A stretch of 64,000 nucleotides of DNA from an uncultured Lachnospiraceae bacterium (GTDB lineage Bacteria; Bacillota; Clostridia; Lachnospirales; Lachnospiraceae). This document shows positions 27,401-35,056 of this stretch, one piece after another. Numbering within the stretch: the stretch's first letter is position 1; each line of letters begins with the position of its first letter. The position numbers were made by a program, and so were the translations under genes. The notes below the pieces were generated by a model, which did not search any database, was not told the DNA's origin, and saw only the letters and a program-made list of their open reading frames with translations. Location: assembly GCA_910585215.1 (NCBI GenBank), contig CAJUDQ010000003.1:1-64000 (forward strand), read 5' to 3'.

Positions 27401-27922
27401 CTACAATCTGCAAAAACTTGTATAAAACTTGCCGTTTATCTTTTTATAAAAAGGATACAGTCCTGGTTCCATAAGCTTTGTAAAAAGCTTGCTCATTTCA
27501 TCGCTTTCCTCAAACGGCTTTTTTGCCAGAACAGCCTCTACCATTTTATCATAATAACCATACAACTCCATGCACATTTCTTTATATTCCTGTTTCTTTA
27601 TATCCTTTATAGCTTCATGCTTAAAATATCCTGCCGGTTTGTTATAGTCAACACTGCTCCACAATGGATTTAACGGATAAATAGTAAAATCAAGCAAACG
27701 CTTTGGATTTAAAATTGGAAAAGTAACGGAACAGTAAATAGGATAAAGTGCAATTTTATCCTTTCCCGCCTTTCTTGCAAAAAATGGGATAGTAATTGCA
27801 AGCATTTTTCCTGCATACTGTACGCAGGGCCATCCTGCGGCAACCTCCTGCGGAATACTTTTTCTTCTGAAATCGCTGTGATTAAATTCTGTAATTAAAT
27901 TATAAACTGAAGTATTTTCCAT
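27401..27922 (-). CDS. Unknown 173-aa protein in the Hsp70-dynamin operon
   Basis: No family recognised. The protein starts MENTSVYNLITEFNHSDFRR and has an aromatic, proline-rich centre (YPIYCSVTFPILNPKRLLDF, TIYPLNPLWSSVDY) and a helical C-terminal half ending in FYTSFCRL. No signal peptide or membrane helix. I chose the Met at 27922, with GAAAGG upstream, 19 bp after the protease stop; an upstream extension of 35 codons would overlap that gene and has no ribosome site. The tight spacing on both sides makes it a real operon member. Confidence 0.7.
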   Translation of the reverse strand: MENTSVYNLITEFNHSDFRRKSIPQEVAAGWPCVQYAGKMLAITIPFFARKAGKDKIALYPIYCSVTFPILNPKRLLDFTIYPLNPLWSSVDYNKPAGYFKHEAIKDIKKQEYKEMCMELYGYYDKMVEAVLAKKPFEESDEMSKLFTKLMEPGLYPFYKKINGKFYTSFCRL

Positions 27923-27941
27923 AGCTTTACACCTTTCTTTT

Positions 27942-28928
27942 TTACTTGTATGCCTCCACCAAAAAATTTCCGCTGTCTTCCCATGCACATAAAAATAAAT
28001 CAAGAGGAACTTTTGCTCCGGCTCCATTGCTTACACCTGAATCATTCAAAATAACCATTGGATTGTCTGTATCGCTGCGGTCAATTCCGATTACCTGTAT
28101 GGCATGGTCTGCATCATTTCCTGGAAAAAAGAAATCATTATCTTTCCCAAACCAGATTTCGTCGCTGTCAACGCCGACAATCACCTGACCTCCCCGTTCG
28201 AGACAGTGTTCAATATCGTCTATTGTTTTGTCAAATCCTCGTTCCACATCAAGACCATAATATTCCAAGATATTTCCGACATCCTCCAGAGAAGTTCCAC
28301 CATTTATATCATACCAGCCGTTTTCTGATGCAAGCTCACGAAGTTCTGCCTCGTCAAATTCCTGCCCTGTGAGTTGTTCTAGTGCAAATTCCTGCGCTGC
28401 GACTGCACAGGAAGAAGATGTTTCCTGCATATGCCAGTTATCCATCACTTCCTCGGGATTTCCAATAATATTATCCGCACTGTCAGGGTCAAAGGCAATA
28501 TATGCCGGAACTGCATAAGGGTCGTCAGAAATATCCGAGGAATTTTCAAAAAATAAGTCATTGAAACTGATATCCGCCTCTAAATCATTGTTATGTTCTT
28601 CAAAATCCTCTTCAAAATCCTCGTTTTCTGTTATCATAAAATCAGTTTCATTTTCGAAATCCTCTTCAGAGTCATCATTTTCTGTTATCACAAACTCTTC
28701 TTCATTTTCAGCATCTTCGTTTTCTAAATCATTTTCACTGTCAGAATCAAAATCATCCTGTTCAAAATTATCCATATTATAAGGGACAAACTCTTCTTCA
28801 TCAAAATTATTTTCATCGAAATCCCCGCCAAAAATGTCTTCCATATCGAAATCCATATTTTCATTTTCCATTCCCATATCATCACTGTTTTCAAAGATAT
28901 TCATAGAATCTTCAAATAAATCAAACAT
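27942..28928 (-). CDS. Cytoplasmic C39-like cysteine protease with acidic N-terminus
   Basis: 328 aa. Residues 1-130 are extremely acidic (Asp/Glu/Asn) and low in complexity, with a doubled segment of the form ITENxxxEEDFE near 81-110. Residues 155-328 are a papain-like peptidase of the C39_2 type: oxyanion Q168 and catalytic C174 in MQETSSSCAVAAQ, H275 in DADHAIQVIG, and N295/D296 in VILNDSG. There is no signal peptide or transmembrane segment, so it should stay in the cytoplasm, unlike most C39-type proteins tied to export. AAAGGAG lies before the ATG. It is the first gene of the operon. Confidence 0.8.
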   Translation of the reverse strand: MFDLFEDSMNIFENSDDMGMENENMDFDMEDIFGGDFDENNFDEEEFVPYNMDNFEQDDFDSDSENDLENEDAENEEEFVITENDDSEEDFENETDFMITENEDFEEDFEEHNNDLEADISFNDLFFENSSDISDDPYAVPAYIAFDPDSADNIIGNPEEVMDNWHMQETSSSCAVAAQEFALEQLTGQEFDEAELRELASENGWYDINGGTSLEDVGNILEYYGLDVERGFDKTIDDIEHCLERGGQVIVGVDSDEIWFGKDNDFFFPGNDADHAIQVIGIDRSDTDNPMVILNDSGVSNGAGAKVPLDLFLCAWEDSGNFLVEAYK

Positions 28929-28959
28929 AACTTTTGCTCCTTTCTGTTTTGATATGACA

Positions 28960-28988
28960 AATATAACATATTGATTTTATTTTGTCAC
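28960..28988 (-). promoter_or_regulatory. Promoter of the protease-dynamin-Hsp70 operon
   Basis: Minus strand GTGACA (28983-28988), 17 bp, TATATT (28960-28965). The leader is about 25 bp. No other convincing promoter was found within the operon. Confidence 0.65.
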
Positions 28989-28992
28989 AAAA

Positions 28993-29023
28993 TTGGCAAA
29001 AACGGGAATTATTTTGGCAAAAA
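28993..29023. promoter_or_regulatory. Paired 10-bp direct repeats upstream of the operon promoter
   Basis: TTGGCAAAAA occurs exactly at 28993-29002 and 29014-29023, a 21-bp period (two helix turns). The inner copy starts 5 bp beyond the -35 box. Spacing of this kind is used by LytTR-type regulators; identity of the regulator is inference. Confidence 0.45.
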
Positions 29024-29203
29024 TGGTATAGTGTCTAAAATATTCTGTTTATTTTCAATATACTGCAGATATGTATTCTTTGTCTCCGAAATCATGCGTT
29101 TACTAATCCAGATTTCCTCATTTGTATCTAATATAAATATTCTGTTTTTCGAATCCAGCAGGCGCACAGAATTCATATTTACAAGATAGCTTTGATGACA
29201 TTT
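29009..29203 (-). pseudogene. C-terminal fragment of a LytTR response regulator
   Basis: The minus strand reads CHQSYLVNMNSVRLLDSKN, then IFILDTNEEIWISKRM, then ISETKNTYLQYIEN and stops at TAA (29009-29011). This is the second half of a LytTR DNA-binding domain (recognisable HxSYLVN, and I.ISK...K.TY). The receiver domain and first half are missing; an in-frame stop lies a few codons upstream of the Cys. TTTGATGACAT is repeated at the truncation point (29191-29201 and about 29217-29227). It has no start codon and should be non-functional. Confidence 0.75.
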
Positions 29204-29270
29204 CGCTTTGCTTCATTTGATGACATTATACCATAATTTTATTATGATTTGTAAAAATAATGTTTTTAAT

Positions 29271-29320
29271 AATATATAAAAAAATCCTGCAGTATAAACT
29301 GCAAGACTTTTTTATATATT
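29271..29320 (-). terminator. Terminator of iscS-iscU
   Basis: A 23-bp stem (29271-29293 with 29298-29320) and a 4-nt loop. The two imperfect positions become G-U pairs on the minus-strand RNA, and a T run closes the stem, 42 bp after the iscU stop. Confidence 0.85.
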
Positions 29321-29362
29321 ATTATTATATTCTATTATTCAATTTTATCGCAAATCAGCTTT

Positions 29363-29785
29363 TCACCTGCAATGCTCATATTCGATTTTTTCAAATACCT
29401 CTCTGTCATATTCAATCCCGTTTTTATCATAATAATCCTTTACTGCCGCTTTTACCGCCTCTTCCGCCAAAACAGAACAATGTACTTTATGTGCTGGAAG
29501 TCCGTCCAGCGCTTCTACCACCGCCTTATTTGAAAGCTGCAATGCCTCTTCTATTCTCTTTCCCTTTATCATCTCCGTTGCAATAGAGCTTGTAGCAATT
29601 GCAGAACCACATCCAAAGGTATTAAATTTCACATCCGTAATTCTTCCCTTATCTACTTTAATATACATTTTCATAATATCCCCGCACTTTGCATTCCCCA
29701 CTTCTCCAACGCCATCGGCATCCTCCATTTTCCCCACATTTCTTGGATTCTGAAAATGGTCCATTACTTTTTCGCTATATAACAT
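29363..29785 (-). CDS. iscU: Iron-sulfur cluster scaffold IscU/NifU-like
   Basis: 140 aa. The three cluster ligands are C34 (AKCGD, with D36), C59 (FGCGSAIA) and C103 (VHCSVLAEEA), as in IscU/NifU N-terminal scaffolds. It accepts sulfur from IscS and assembles Fe-S clusters for transfer. Translation starts inside the end of iscS (11-bp overlap), so the two are coupled. The C-terminal 20 residues are charged and extend slightly past the usual domain. Confidence 0.92.
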   Translation of the reverse strand: MLYSEKVMDHFQNPRNVGKMEDADGVGEVGNAKCGDIMKMYIKVDKGRITDVKFNTFGCGSAIATSSIATEMIKGKRIEEALQLSNKAVVEALDGLPAHKVHCSVLAEEAVKAAVKDYYDKNGIEYDREVFEKIEYEHCR

Positions 29786-30962
29786 GTTTTCTTTCTCCCT
29801 TCTCTAATTCTTCCCATACAGGTGACATATTTCTTAAATAACCTATAATCTCCGGCACCGTCTGAATAATATGTTGTATTTCCTCCTCTGTGTTATATTC
29901 TCCTATGGAAAGACGCAGCGAACCATGTGCCACTTCATGGGGAAGCCCCAGCGCCAGCAATACATGACTTGGGTCAAGAGAACCCGATGTGCAGGCAGAA
30001 CCCGAGGAAGCGGCTATTCCTCTTGCATCCAGAAGAAGCAACAAAGACTCACCCTCAATACCTTCAAAGCAGAAATTGACCGTTCCCGGAAGACGGTTAT
30101 ATCTGTCACCATTTAATATAGAATGTGGTATTTTACTTAAATGCTCAATTAACAAATCTCGAAGCCTCGACACTTTCTTTGCATTTTTCTCTCTATTCTC
30201 ACAGGCTTCCAAAAATGCCGCCGCCATGCCGCAAATAGCAGGAAGATTCTCTGTTCCGGCTCTTTTTCCCCTTTCCTGTGCTCCACCTTCAATTATATTA
30301 AAAAGTCTTACCCCTTTTCTGGCATATAACACTCCCACACCTTTCGGCCCATGAAATTTATGCGCAGAAATAGACAGCATATCTATATTGTCCTCCTGTA
30401 CATCTATTTTTATATGCCCTGCAGCCTGTACGGCATCAGTATGAAACAAAATCCCCTTTTTCCGGCATAATTCTCCTATTTCTCTGATTGGCTGTATCGT
30501 TCCTATTTCATTATTTGCATACATTACAGTGACAAGTGCAGTATCTTCACGAATTGCCTGTTCTACTTCCTCTGCTGCCACAATACCATTTCTGTGAACA
30601 TCCAGATAAGTCACATCAAATCCCTGTGTTTCCAGTCTTTTCAATGTATGCAATACGGCGTGATGTTCAAAGGCAGTTGAAACAATATGTTTTTTGCCCT
30701 TTAATTTTCCTGCCTCTGCTGCGGAAATAATCGCCTGATTATCTGCTTCGCTTCCTCCTGATGTAAAATAAATATCTTTGATATCCGCATTCAGACAGTC
30801 TGCAATGATTTTTCTTGCTTCAAATAATTTTTCTGCTGCCTCCTGTCCCACTGTATGAAGACTGGATGGATTTCCATAAAATTTATCCATACAAAGCAAC
30901 ATTTCTTTTTTGGCTACTTCACTGATTCTGGTTGTAGCTGCATTATCTGCGTATACTTTCAT
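29775..30962 (-). CDS. iscS: Cysteine desulfurase (IscS/NifS)
   Basis: 395 aa class-V aminotransferase fold. The PLP lysine is K202 in SISAHKFHGPKG and the persulfide-forming cysteine is C324 in SSGSACTSGSLDPSHVLLALG. It releases sulfur from cysteine for Fe-S assembly (with iscU) and perhaps tRNA thiolation. The promoter and an operator-like palindrome lie at 31041-31091. No iscR is adjacent. Confidence 0.93.
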   Translation of the reverse strand: MKVYADNAATTRISEVAKKEMLLCMDKFYGNPSSLHTVGQEAAEKLFEARKIIADCLNADIKDIYFTSGGSEADNQAIISAAEAGKLKGKKHIVSTAFEHHAVLHTLKRLETQGFDVTYLDVHRNGIVAAEEVEQAIREDTALVTVMYANNEIGTIQPIREIGELCRKKGILFHTDAVQAAGHIKIDVQEDNIDMLSISAHKFHGPKGVGVLYARKGVRLFNIIEGGAQERGKRAGTENLPAICGMAAAFLEACENREKNAKKVSRLRDLLIEHLSKIPHSILNGDRYNRLPGTVNFCFEGIEGESLLLLLDARGIAASSGSACTSGSLDPSHVLLALGLPHEVAHGSLRLSIGEYNTEEEIQHIIQTVPEIIGYLRNMSPVWEELEKGERKHVI

Positions 30963-31040
30963 CTATTTTTCCTGCTTTCTTTTTCTAAATTTACCATTTT
31001 TAAATATGTACCAGCAAATTCTTTATTTATCCGGTATATA

Positions 31041-31059
31041 TCCTATCTGTTTTATAGGA
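31041..31059. promoter_or_regulatory. Operator-like palindrome at the iscS promoter
   Basis: TCCTAT-N7-ATAGGA, starting 4 bp downstream of the -10 box. On the iscS strand it reads CCTATAAAACAGATAGGA. Nearly the same site occurs downstream of the cysK promoter at 59822-59840. The form and genes suggest an Rrf2-family (IscR/CymR-like) regulator (inference). Confidence 0.6.
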
Positions 31060-31062
31060 ATT

Positions 31063-31091
31063 ACAATACCATTTTATCTCCTGTTTGTCAA
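31063..31091 (-). promoter_or_regulatory. Promoter of iscS-iscU
   Basis: Minus strand TTGACA (31086-31091), 17 bp, TATTGT (31063-31068). Confidence 0.8.
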
Positions 31092-31183
31092 TAGCATTTT
31101 GTATTTTTCTTGACTTTTTTTCTACAATATAGGAAAATAATAAAAGCATTATAAATATAGAAAGAACAAATAGAACAAAGATT

Positions 31184-32404
31184 ATGAAAACAGTCGGACT
31201 AATTACAGAATATAACCCTTTTCATAAAGGACATGAATATCATATCCATGAAGCAAAACGACGAACCGGCGCAGACCTTGCAGTTGTAATAATGAGTGGA
31301 AATTATGTACAGCGGGGCATTCCGGCCTTTCTGGACAAATACAGCCGTACAGAAATTGCATTAAAGCACGGTGCAGACCTTGTTATTGAACTCCCTCTGA
31401 TTTTTGCTGTGGGAAGTGCAGAAATTTTTGCGCAGGGAGCTGTTTCACTCCTTGACCGAATTGGAATCACAGATTTTCTCTGTTTTGGTGCAGAAGAAAC
31501 AGATACCGAAAAACTTCTGAAAACAGCGCAGATTCTTGCATTTGAGCCACCGGAATTTCAACATGCCTTAAAAGAATATCTGAAAAAAGGTCTCTCCTTT
31601 CCTGCTGCCAGAGCCAAGGCACTGTGTGTACTTGGGTATTTTGACAGGGATTTCACAGAAGACAGTATCTGTCAGCCAAATAATATTCTTGCTGTGGAAT
31701 ATTTAAAAACTCTTATTCGAAGAAACAGCAGTATGATTCCTTGTTCTATTCCACGCATTCATTCGGGCTATCACGACAGCTCTTTTGAAAACCGTTTCTT
31801 TTCAGCCTCGGCCCTCCGTTCTGTCAAAAATACAGATGCTCTTTTATCTGCACTGAAAGAAATTGACCTTATATACGAAAAACAGTTTCATATCTCCTGT
31901 CCAGTCCAGACACAGGATTTTGATACAATATTGGGACAGCGTCTTTTGTCCGCCTGTGCTTCCAGTCTTGCTATTTTTTCTGATATCAGCCATGATATTG
32001 AAAACGCAATACGAAAAAATCTGTCCTGTTATACAGGATTTCATGATTTTGCCATGCTGTTGAAAAACAAAAGTCTGACATACACAAGAATCTGCCGCTG
32101 CCTTTTGCATATTATGCTTGATATCCATACAGATACTGTTCAAAATGCTCTTATGCAAAATTTGCCGGAATATATCAGGATACTGGGCTTTACCCAAAAA
32201 GGAAGTGAGCTGCTTTCTCATATCCGTTCCGATGTGGTACTGCTTACCCGAACTGCCGGATATCAAAAAGTGCTCACAAATCCTGCTGACAGAAAAATTT
32301 TTGAATTAAATCTCCATGCCGACGAATTATATCGAATGGCAGTTATGAGTAAATTCAAACAAAATTTTCCCAATGAATTTACCCAAAAACTGATTGTCCT
32401 GTAA
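31184..32404 (+). CDS. tmcAL: tRNA(Met) cytidine acetate ligase (TmcAL, YlbM-like)
   Basis: 406 aa. The N-terminus GLITEYNPFHKGHEYH carries the HxGH-type nucleotidyltransferase motif (H14, H17), followed by VIMSGNYVQRGIPAFLDKYSR, diagnostic of TmcAL. The enzyme uses ATP and acetate to make N4-acetylcytidine at the wobble position of elongator tRNA(Met). The C-terminal half (about 220-400) is the helical tRNA-binding region. No strong Shine-Dalgarno sequence is visible before the ATG. It diverges from iscS. Confidence 0.88.
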   Translation: MKTVGLITEYNPFHKGHEYHIHEAKRRTGADLAVVIMSGNYVQRGIPAFLDKYSRTEIALKHGADLVIELPLIFAVGSAEIFAQGAVSLLDRIGITDFLCFGAEETDTEKLLKTAQILAFEPPEFQHALKEYLKKGLSFPAARAKALCVLGYFDRDFTEDSICQPNNILAVEYLKTLIRRNSSMIPCSIPRIHSGYHDSSFENRFFSASALRSVKNTDALLSALKEIDLIYEKQFHISCPVQTQDFDTILGQRLLSACASSLAIFSDISHDIENAIRKNLSCYTGFHDFAMLLKNKSLTYTRICRCLLHIMLDIHTDTVQNALMQNLPEYIRILGFTQKGSELLSHIRSDVVLLTRTAGYQKVLTNPADRKIFELNLHADELYRMAVMSKFKQNFPNEFTQKLIVL

Positions 32405-32427
32405 CATTTTACAGGATACTATAAAAA

Positions 32428-32473
32428 ACTGTAAAATCGTCCATTTTATCAGACGGACTTCTGTTTTACTGTT
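32428..32473. terminator. Shared terminator between tmcAL and the UPF0210 gene
   Basis: ACTGTAAAA and GTTTTACTGT arms with an inner GTCC/GGAC stem. The convergent position suggests it serves both strands. Confidence 0.6.
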
Positions 32474-32474
32474 C

Positions 32475-33839
32475 TTAATTTTTAAAGCTGTGAATCGGTG
32501 CAGGAATCCTTCCTCCTCTGTTAATAAAGGAAGTACAAGAAAACCGATTTACCGGCATAATCGGTGCATAGCCCAGAAGCCCGCCAAATTCTACTGTTTC
32601 ACCAACCCCTTTTCCAATGACAGGTATCAGACGAACGGCTGTTGTCTTCTGGTTTATCATGCCGATAGCTGCCTCATCTGCGATAATACCCGAAATAGTT
32701 GAAGCCGGCGTATCTCCGGGAATTGCTATCATATCAAGTCCCACAGAGCATACACAGGTCATTGCTTCTAATTTTTCAAGAGTCAGAGCTCCTTCATTGA
32801 CTGCATCTATCATGCCCTGGTCCTCGCTGACAGGAATAAATGCACCACTTAAACCGCCTACATAAGAGGAAGCCATAACACCCCCCTTTTTCACCTGGTC
32901 ATTTAACAGTGCAAGAGCCGCTGTTGTTCCCGGAGCGCCAGCTCTTTCCAGGCCAATTTCCTCCAAAATTTCCGCTACAGAATCTCCGACTGCGGGTGTC
33001 GGTGCAAGTGATAAATCAATAATACCAAAAGGAACCTCCAGCCTTTTTGATGCTTCCTGTGCCACAAGCTGACCAACTCTTGTCACCTTAAAGGCAGTCT
33101 TTTTAATTGTCTCACAGAGTATTTCAAAGTTTTTGCCTCTCACTTTGCTCAATGCATTCTTTACCACCCCAGGTCCGCTGACACCTACATTAATAATAGT
33201 GTCCGCCTCTGTTACTCCATGAAAAGCTCCTGCCATAAAAGGATTGTCATCTGGTGCATTACAGAATACCACAAATTTTGCGCAGCCAAGACAATCATTC
33301 TCTTTTGTAAGCTCTGCTGTTTCTTTTATTTTTTCACCAAGAAGCCGGATAGCATCCATATTAAGTCCTGTCTTTGTGGAACCTACATTTACGGAAGAAC
33401 ATACAAATTCCGTAGAAGCAAGAGCATGAGGAACAGATTTGATCAACAGCTCTTCTGCCCGAGTCATTCCCTTGGAAACAAGTGCGGAATAACCGCCCAG
33501 AAAATTTACGCCTACTGTTTTTGCGGCTCTGTCAAGCGTTTTTGCAATTTTTACAAAATCATCGGATGTCCTGCATGCAGAAGCACCGACAAGTGCAATT
33601 GGAGTAACCGAAATTCTTTTATTTACAATCGGAATACCGATTTCCTTACTGATTTCATTTCCCGTTTCTACAAGTTTCTCTGCCTTTTTTGTAATCTTTT
33701 CATAAATTTTTTCGTTCAATCTGTTCAAATCACTGTCAATACAGTCTAAAAGGCTGATTCCCATTGTAATCGTTCTGACATCAAGATTTTCGTGCTCTAC
33801 CATGTTATTTGTTTCGTTTACTTCAAATATATTAATCAT
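32475..33839 (-). CDS. UPF0210 (PFL-like, DUF711) protein
   Basis: 454 aa. It matches the UPF0210 family by the opening segment after residue 14 (LDVRTITMGISLLDC), GPGVVKNALSKVRG, DLSLAPTPAVGDSVAEILEEIGLE and GLDMIAIPGDTPASTISGIIADE. The fold is related to pyruvate formate-lyase/RNR barrels but without the radical glycine motif; the biochemical role is unknown. The start at 33839 has AAAGGA upstream. It follows the ACT-domain gene by 48 bp, a pair conserved across many Firmicutes and archaea. Confidence 0.88.
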   Translation of the reverse strand: MINIFEVNETNNMVEHENLDVRTITMGISLLDCIDSDLNRLNEKIYEKITKKAEKLVETGNEISKEIGIPIVNKRISVTPIALVGASACRTSDDFVKIAKTLDRAAKTVGVNFLGGYSALVSKGMTRAEELLIKSVPHALASTEFVCSSVNVGSTKTGLNMDAIRLLGEKIKETAELTKENDCLGCAKFVVFCNAPDDNPFMAGAFHGVTEADTIINVGVSGPGVVKNALSKVRGKNFEILCETIKKTAFKVTRVGQLVAQEASKRLEVPFGIIDLSLAPTPAVGDSVAEILEEIGLERAGAPGTTAALALLNDQVKKGGVMASSYVGGLSGAFIPVSEDQGMIDAVNEGALTLEKLEAMTCVCSVGLDMIAIPGDTPASTISGIIADEAAIGMINQKTTAVRLIPVIGKGVGETVEFGGLLGYAPIMPVNRFSCTSFINRGGRIPAPIHSFKN

Positions 33840-33887
33840 TACAAAATCCTTTCTGTAAAAATACAATCTGTCAAAGAGCAGATAGCA

Positions 33888-34160
33888 TTAAATTCTGTGC
33901 ATGGCCTTAAAAATATCTTCCGACTGCATTTTAATCTGAACCCCTATGGTTTCTCCAAGCTCTGCAAGTTCATCTGCAAGCTGACTGAATTTTTTCTCTG
34001 ACTGATTGGCATCCACAATCATCATCATATTAAAATAATCCTGAACAATTGTCTGTGAAATATCGAGAATATTCACTCTGTTGTTTGCCAGATAAGTACA
34101 TACCCTTGCAATAATGCCAACTGTATCTTTACCTACTACTGTAATAATTGTTTTTTTCAT
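33888..34160 (-). CDS. UPF0237 ACT-domain protein
   Basis: 90 aa, one ACT domain beginning MKKTIITVVGKDTVGIIARV, with FNMMMIVD in the third strand. ACT domains bind small ligands such as amino acids, so this is probably the regulatory partner of the UPF0210 protein downstream. The start at 34160 has AAAGGA 12 nt before it; two upstream Met codons overlap or crowd the ribosome site. It stands 62 bp after the metallo-hydrolase gene. Confidence 0.88.
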   Translation of the reverse strand: MKKTIITVVGKDTVGIIARVCTYLANNRVNILDISQTIVQDYFNMMMIVDANQSEKKFSQLADELAELGETIGVQIKMQSEDIFKAMHRI

Positions 34161-34222
34161 ATTGTTTGCCATTCCTTTCCAAGACACAAATAAATTGTAA
34201 AAATTTTATCCTATTTTTATTT

Positions 34223-35020
34223 TTAAAATTCGAAACATTCAGATACCATATCTCTTTTTGCTACCGATATACAGAAATCATCTGCCCGAAATTTACTTTC
34301 ACTTAGATTCACTTCCATTCTCACACTTTCATACGCAAGCTCCGGATAATTGTTCTCTTTGCTCAGATGTCCCAGAAATATCCGTTTCATCTTCTCCGAC
34401 AAAACGGCATCCAGAAGTCTTCCCGACATCTCATTACAGAGATGTCCATATTTTCCAAGAATCCTCTGCTTCAAAGAATATGGATATTTTCCAGTTTGCA
34501 ACATCCTGATATCATGATTTGCCTCCAAAAGAATCGCATCCAACCCCTTCAGATTTTCTACTGTATAATCTGTATATATCCCTAAATCTGTAGCTACGGC
34601 TACACTTTTATCTCCGGATTCCACGCGGTATGCCACTGGATTTACCGCATCGTGGGAAATCTTAAAAGGACACAAGCTCAGGGTTTTCAGCTTCATTTTC
34701 TGGTCTGGCTCTATTTCACTGAAAAGTTCGGGTTCTATTTTTCCAAGCGACCCCATTTTTTTTATGCACCAGATTGTTTCCTTTGTCGCATACATTGGTA
34801 TTGCATATTTTCTTGCCATAACTCCCAATCCTTTGATATGGTCGGAATGTTCATGTGTAATAAAAATCCCGTCCAAATCCTTTCCCTCGATATCCAGTCC
34901 TTTTAATCCAGTCTCTATCGCTTTTCTGCTGATTCCCGCATCAATTAAAATATGTGTATCTTCATCTCCAACATAGATACAATTTCCGCTGCTTCCACTG
35001 GCTATACTGCATATTCTCAT
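34223..35020 (-). CDS. WalJ/YycJ-type metallo-beta-lactamase fold hydrolase
   Basis: 265 aa. Zinc ligands are in THEHSDHIKG (H56, H58, D60, H61), with ILLEANHD and FLGHLSKENN further on. The opening SIASGSSGNCIYVG and length fit WalJ/YycJ, a probable 5'-3' exonuclease linked to DNA repair and cell-wall regulation in Firmicutes. Here it is not next to walRK but in a pepD-walJ-ACT-UPF0210 run, 36 bp after pepD. Confidence 0.85.
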   Translation of the reverse strand: MRICSIASGSSGNCIYVGDEDTHILIDAGISRKAIETGLKGLDIEGKDLDGIFITHEHSDHIKGLGVMARKYAIPMYATKETIWCIKKMGSLGKIEPELFSEIEPDQKMKLKTLSLCPFKISHDAVNPVAYRVESGDKSVAVATDLGIYTDYTVENLKGLDAILLEANHDIRMLQTGKYPYSLKQRILGKYGHLCNEMSGRLLDAVLSEKMKRIFLGHLSKENNYPELAYESVRMEVNLSESKFRADDFCISVAKRDMVSECFEF

Positions 35021-35056
35021 AAGCTACCTCATTCCTGCTTTCCTTTTCCTCAGGGA

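Noticed and set aside
17742..28928. Calling the Hsp70-dynamin operon a proven antiphage island
   Set aside because: No integrase, phage genes, toxin-antitoxin pair or known defence genes lie next to it; housekeeping genes flank both sides. Function stays open.
31110..31140. TTGACT as a -35 box for tmcAL
   Set aside because: No acceptable -10 box lies 16-18 bp downstream.
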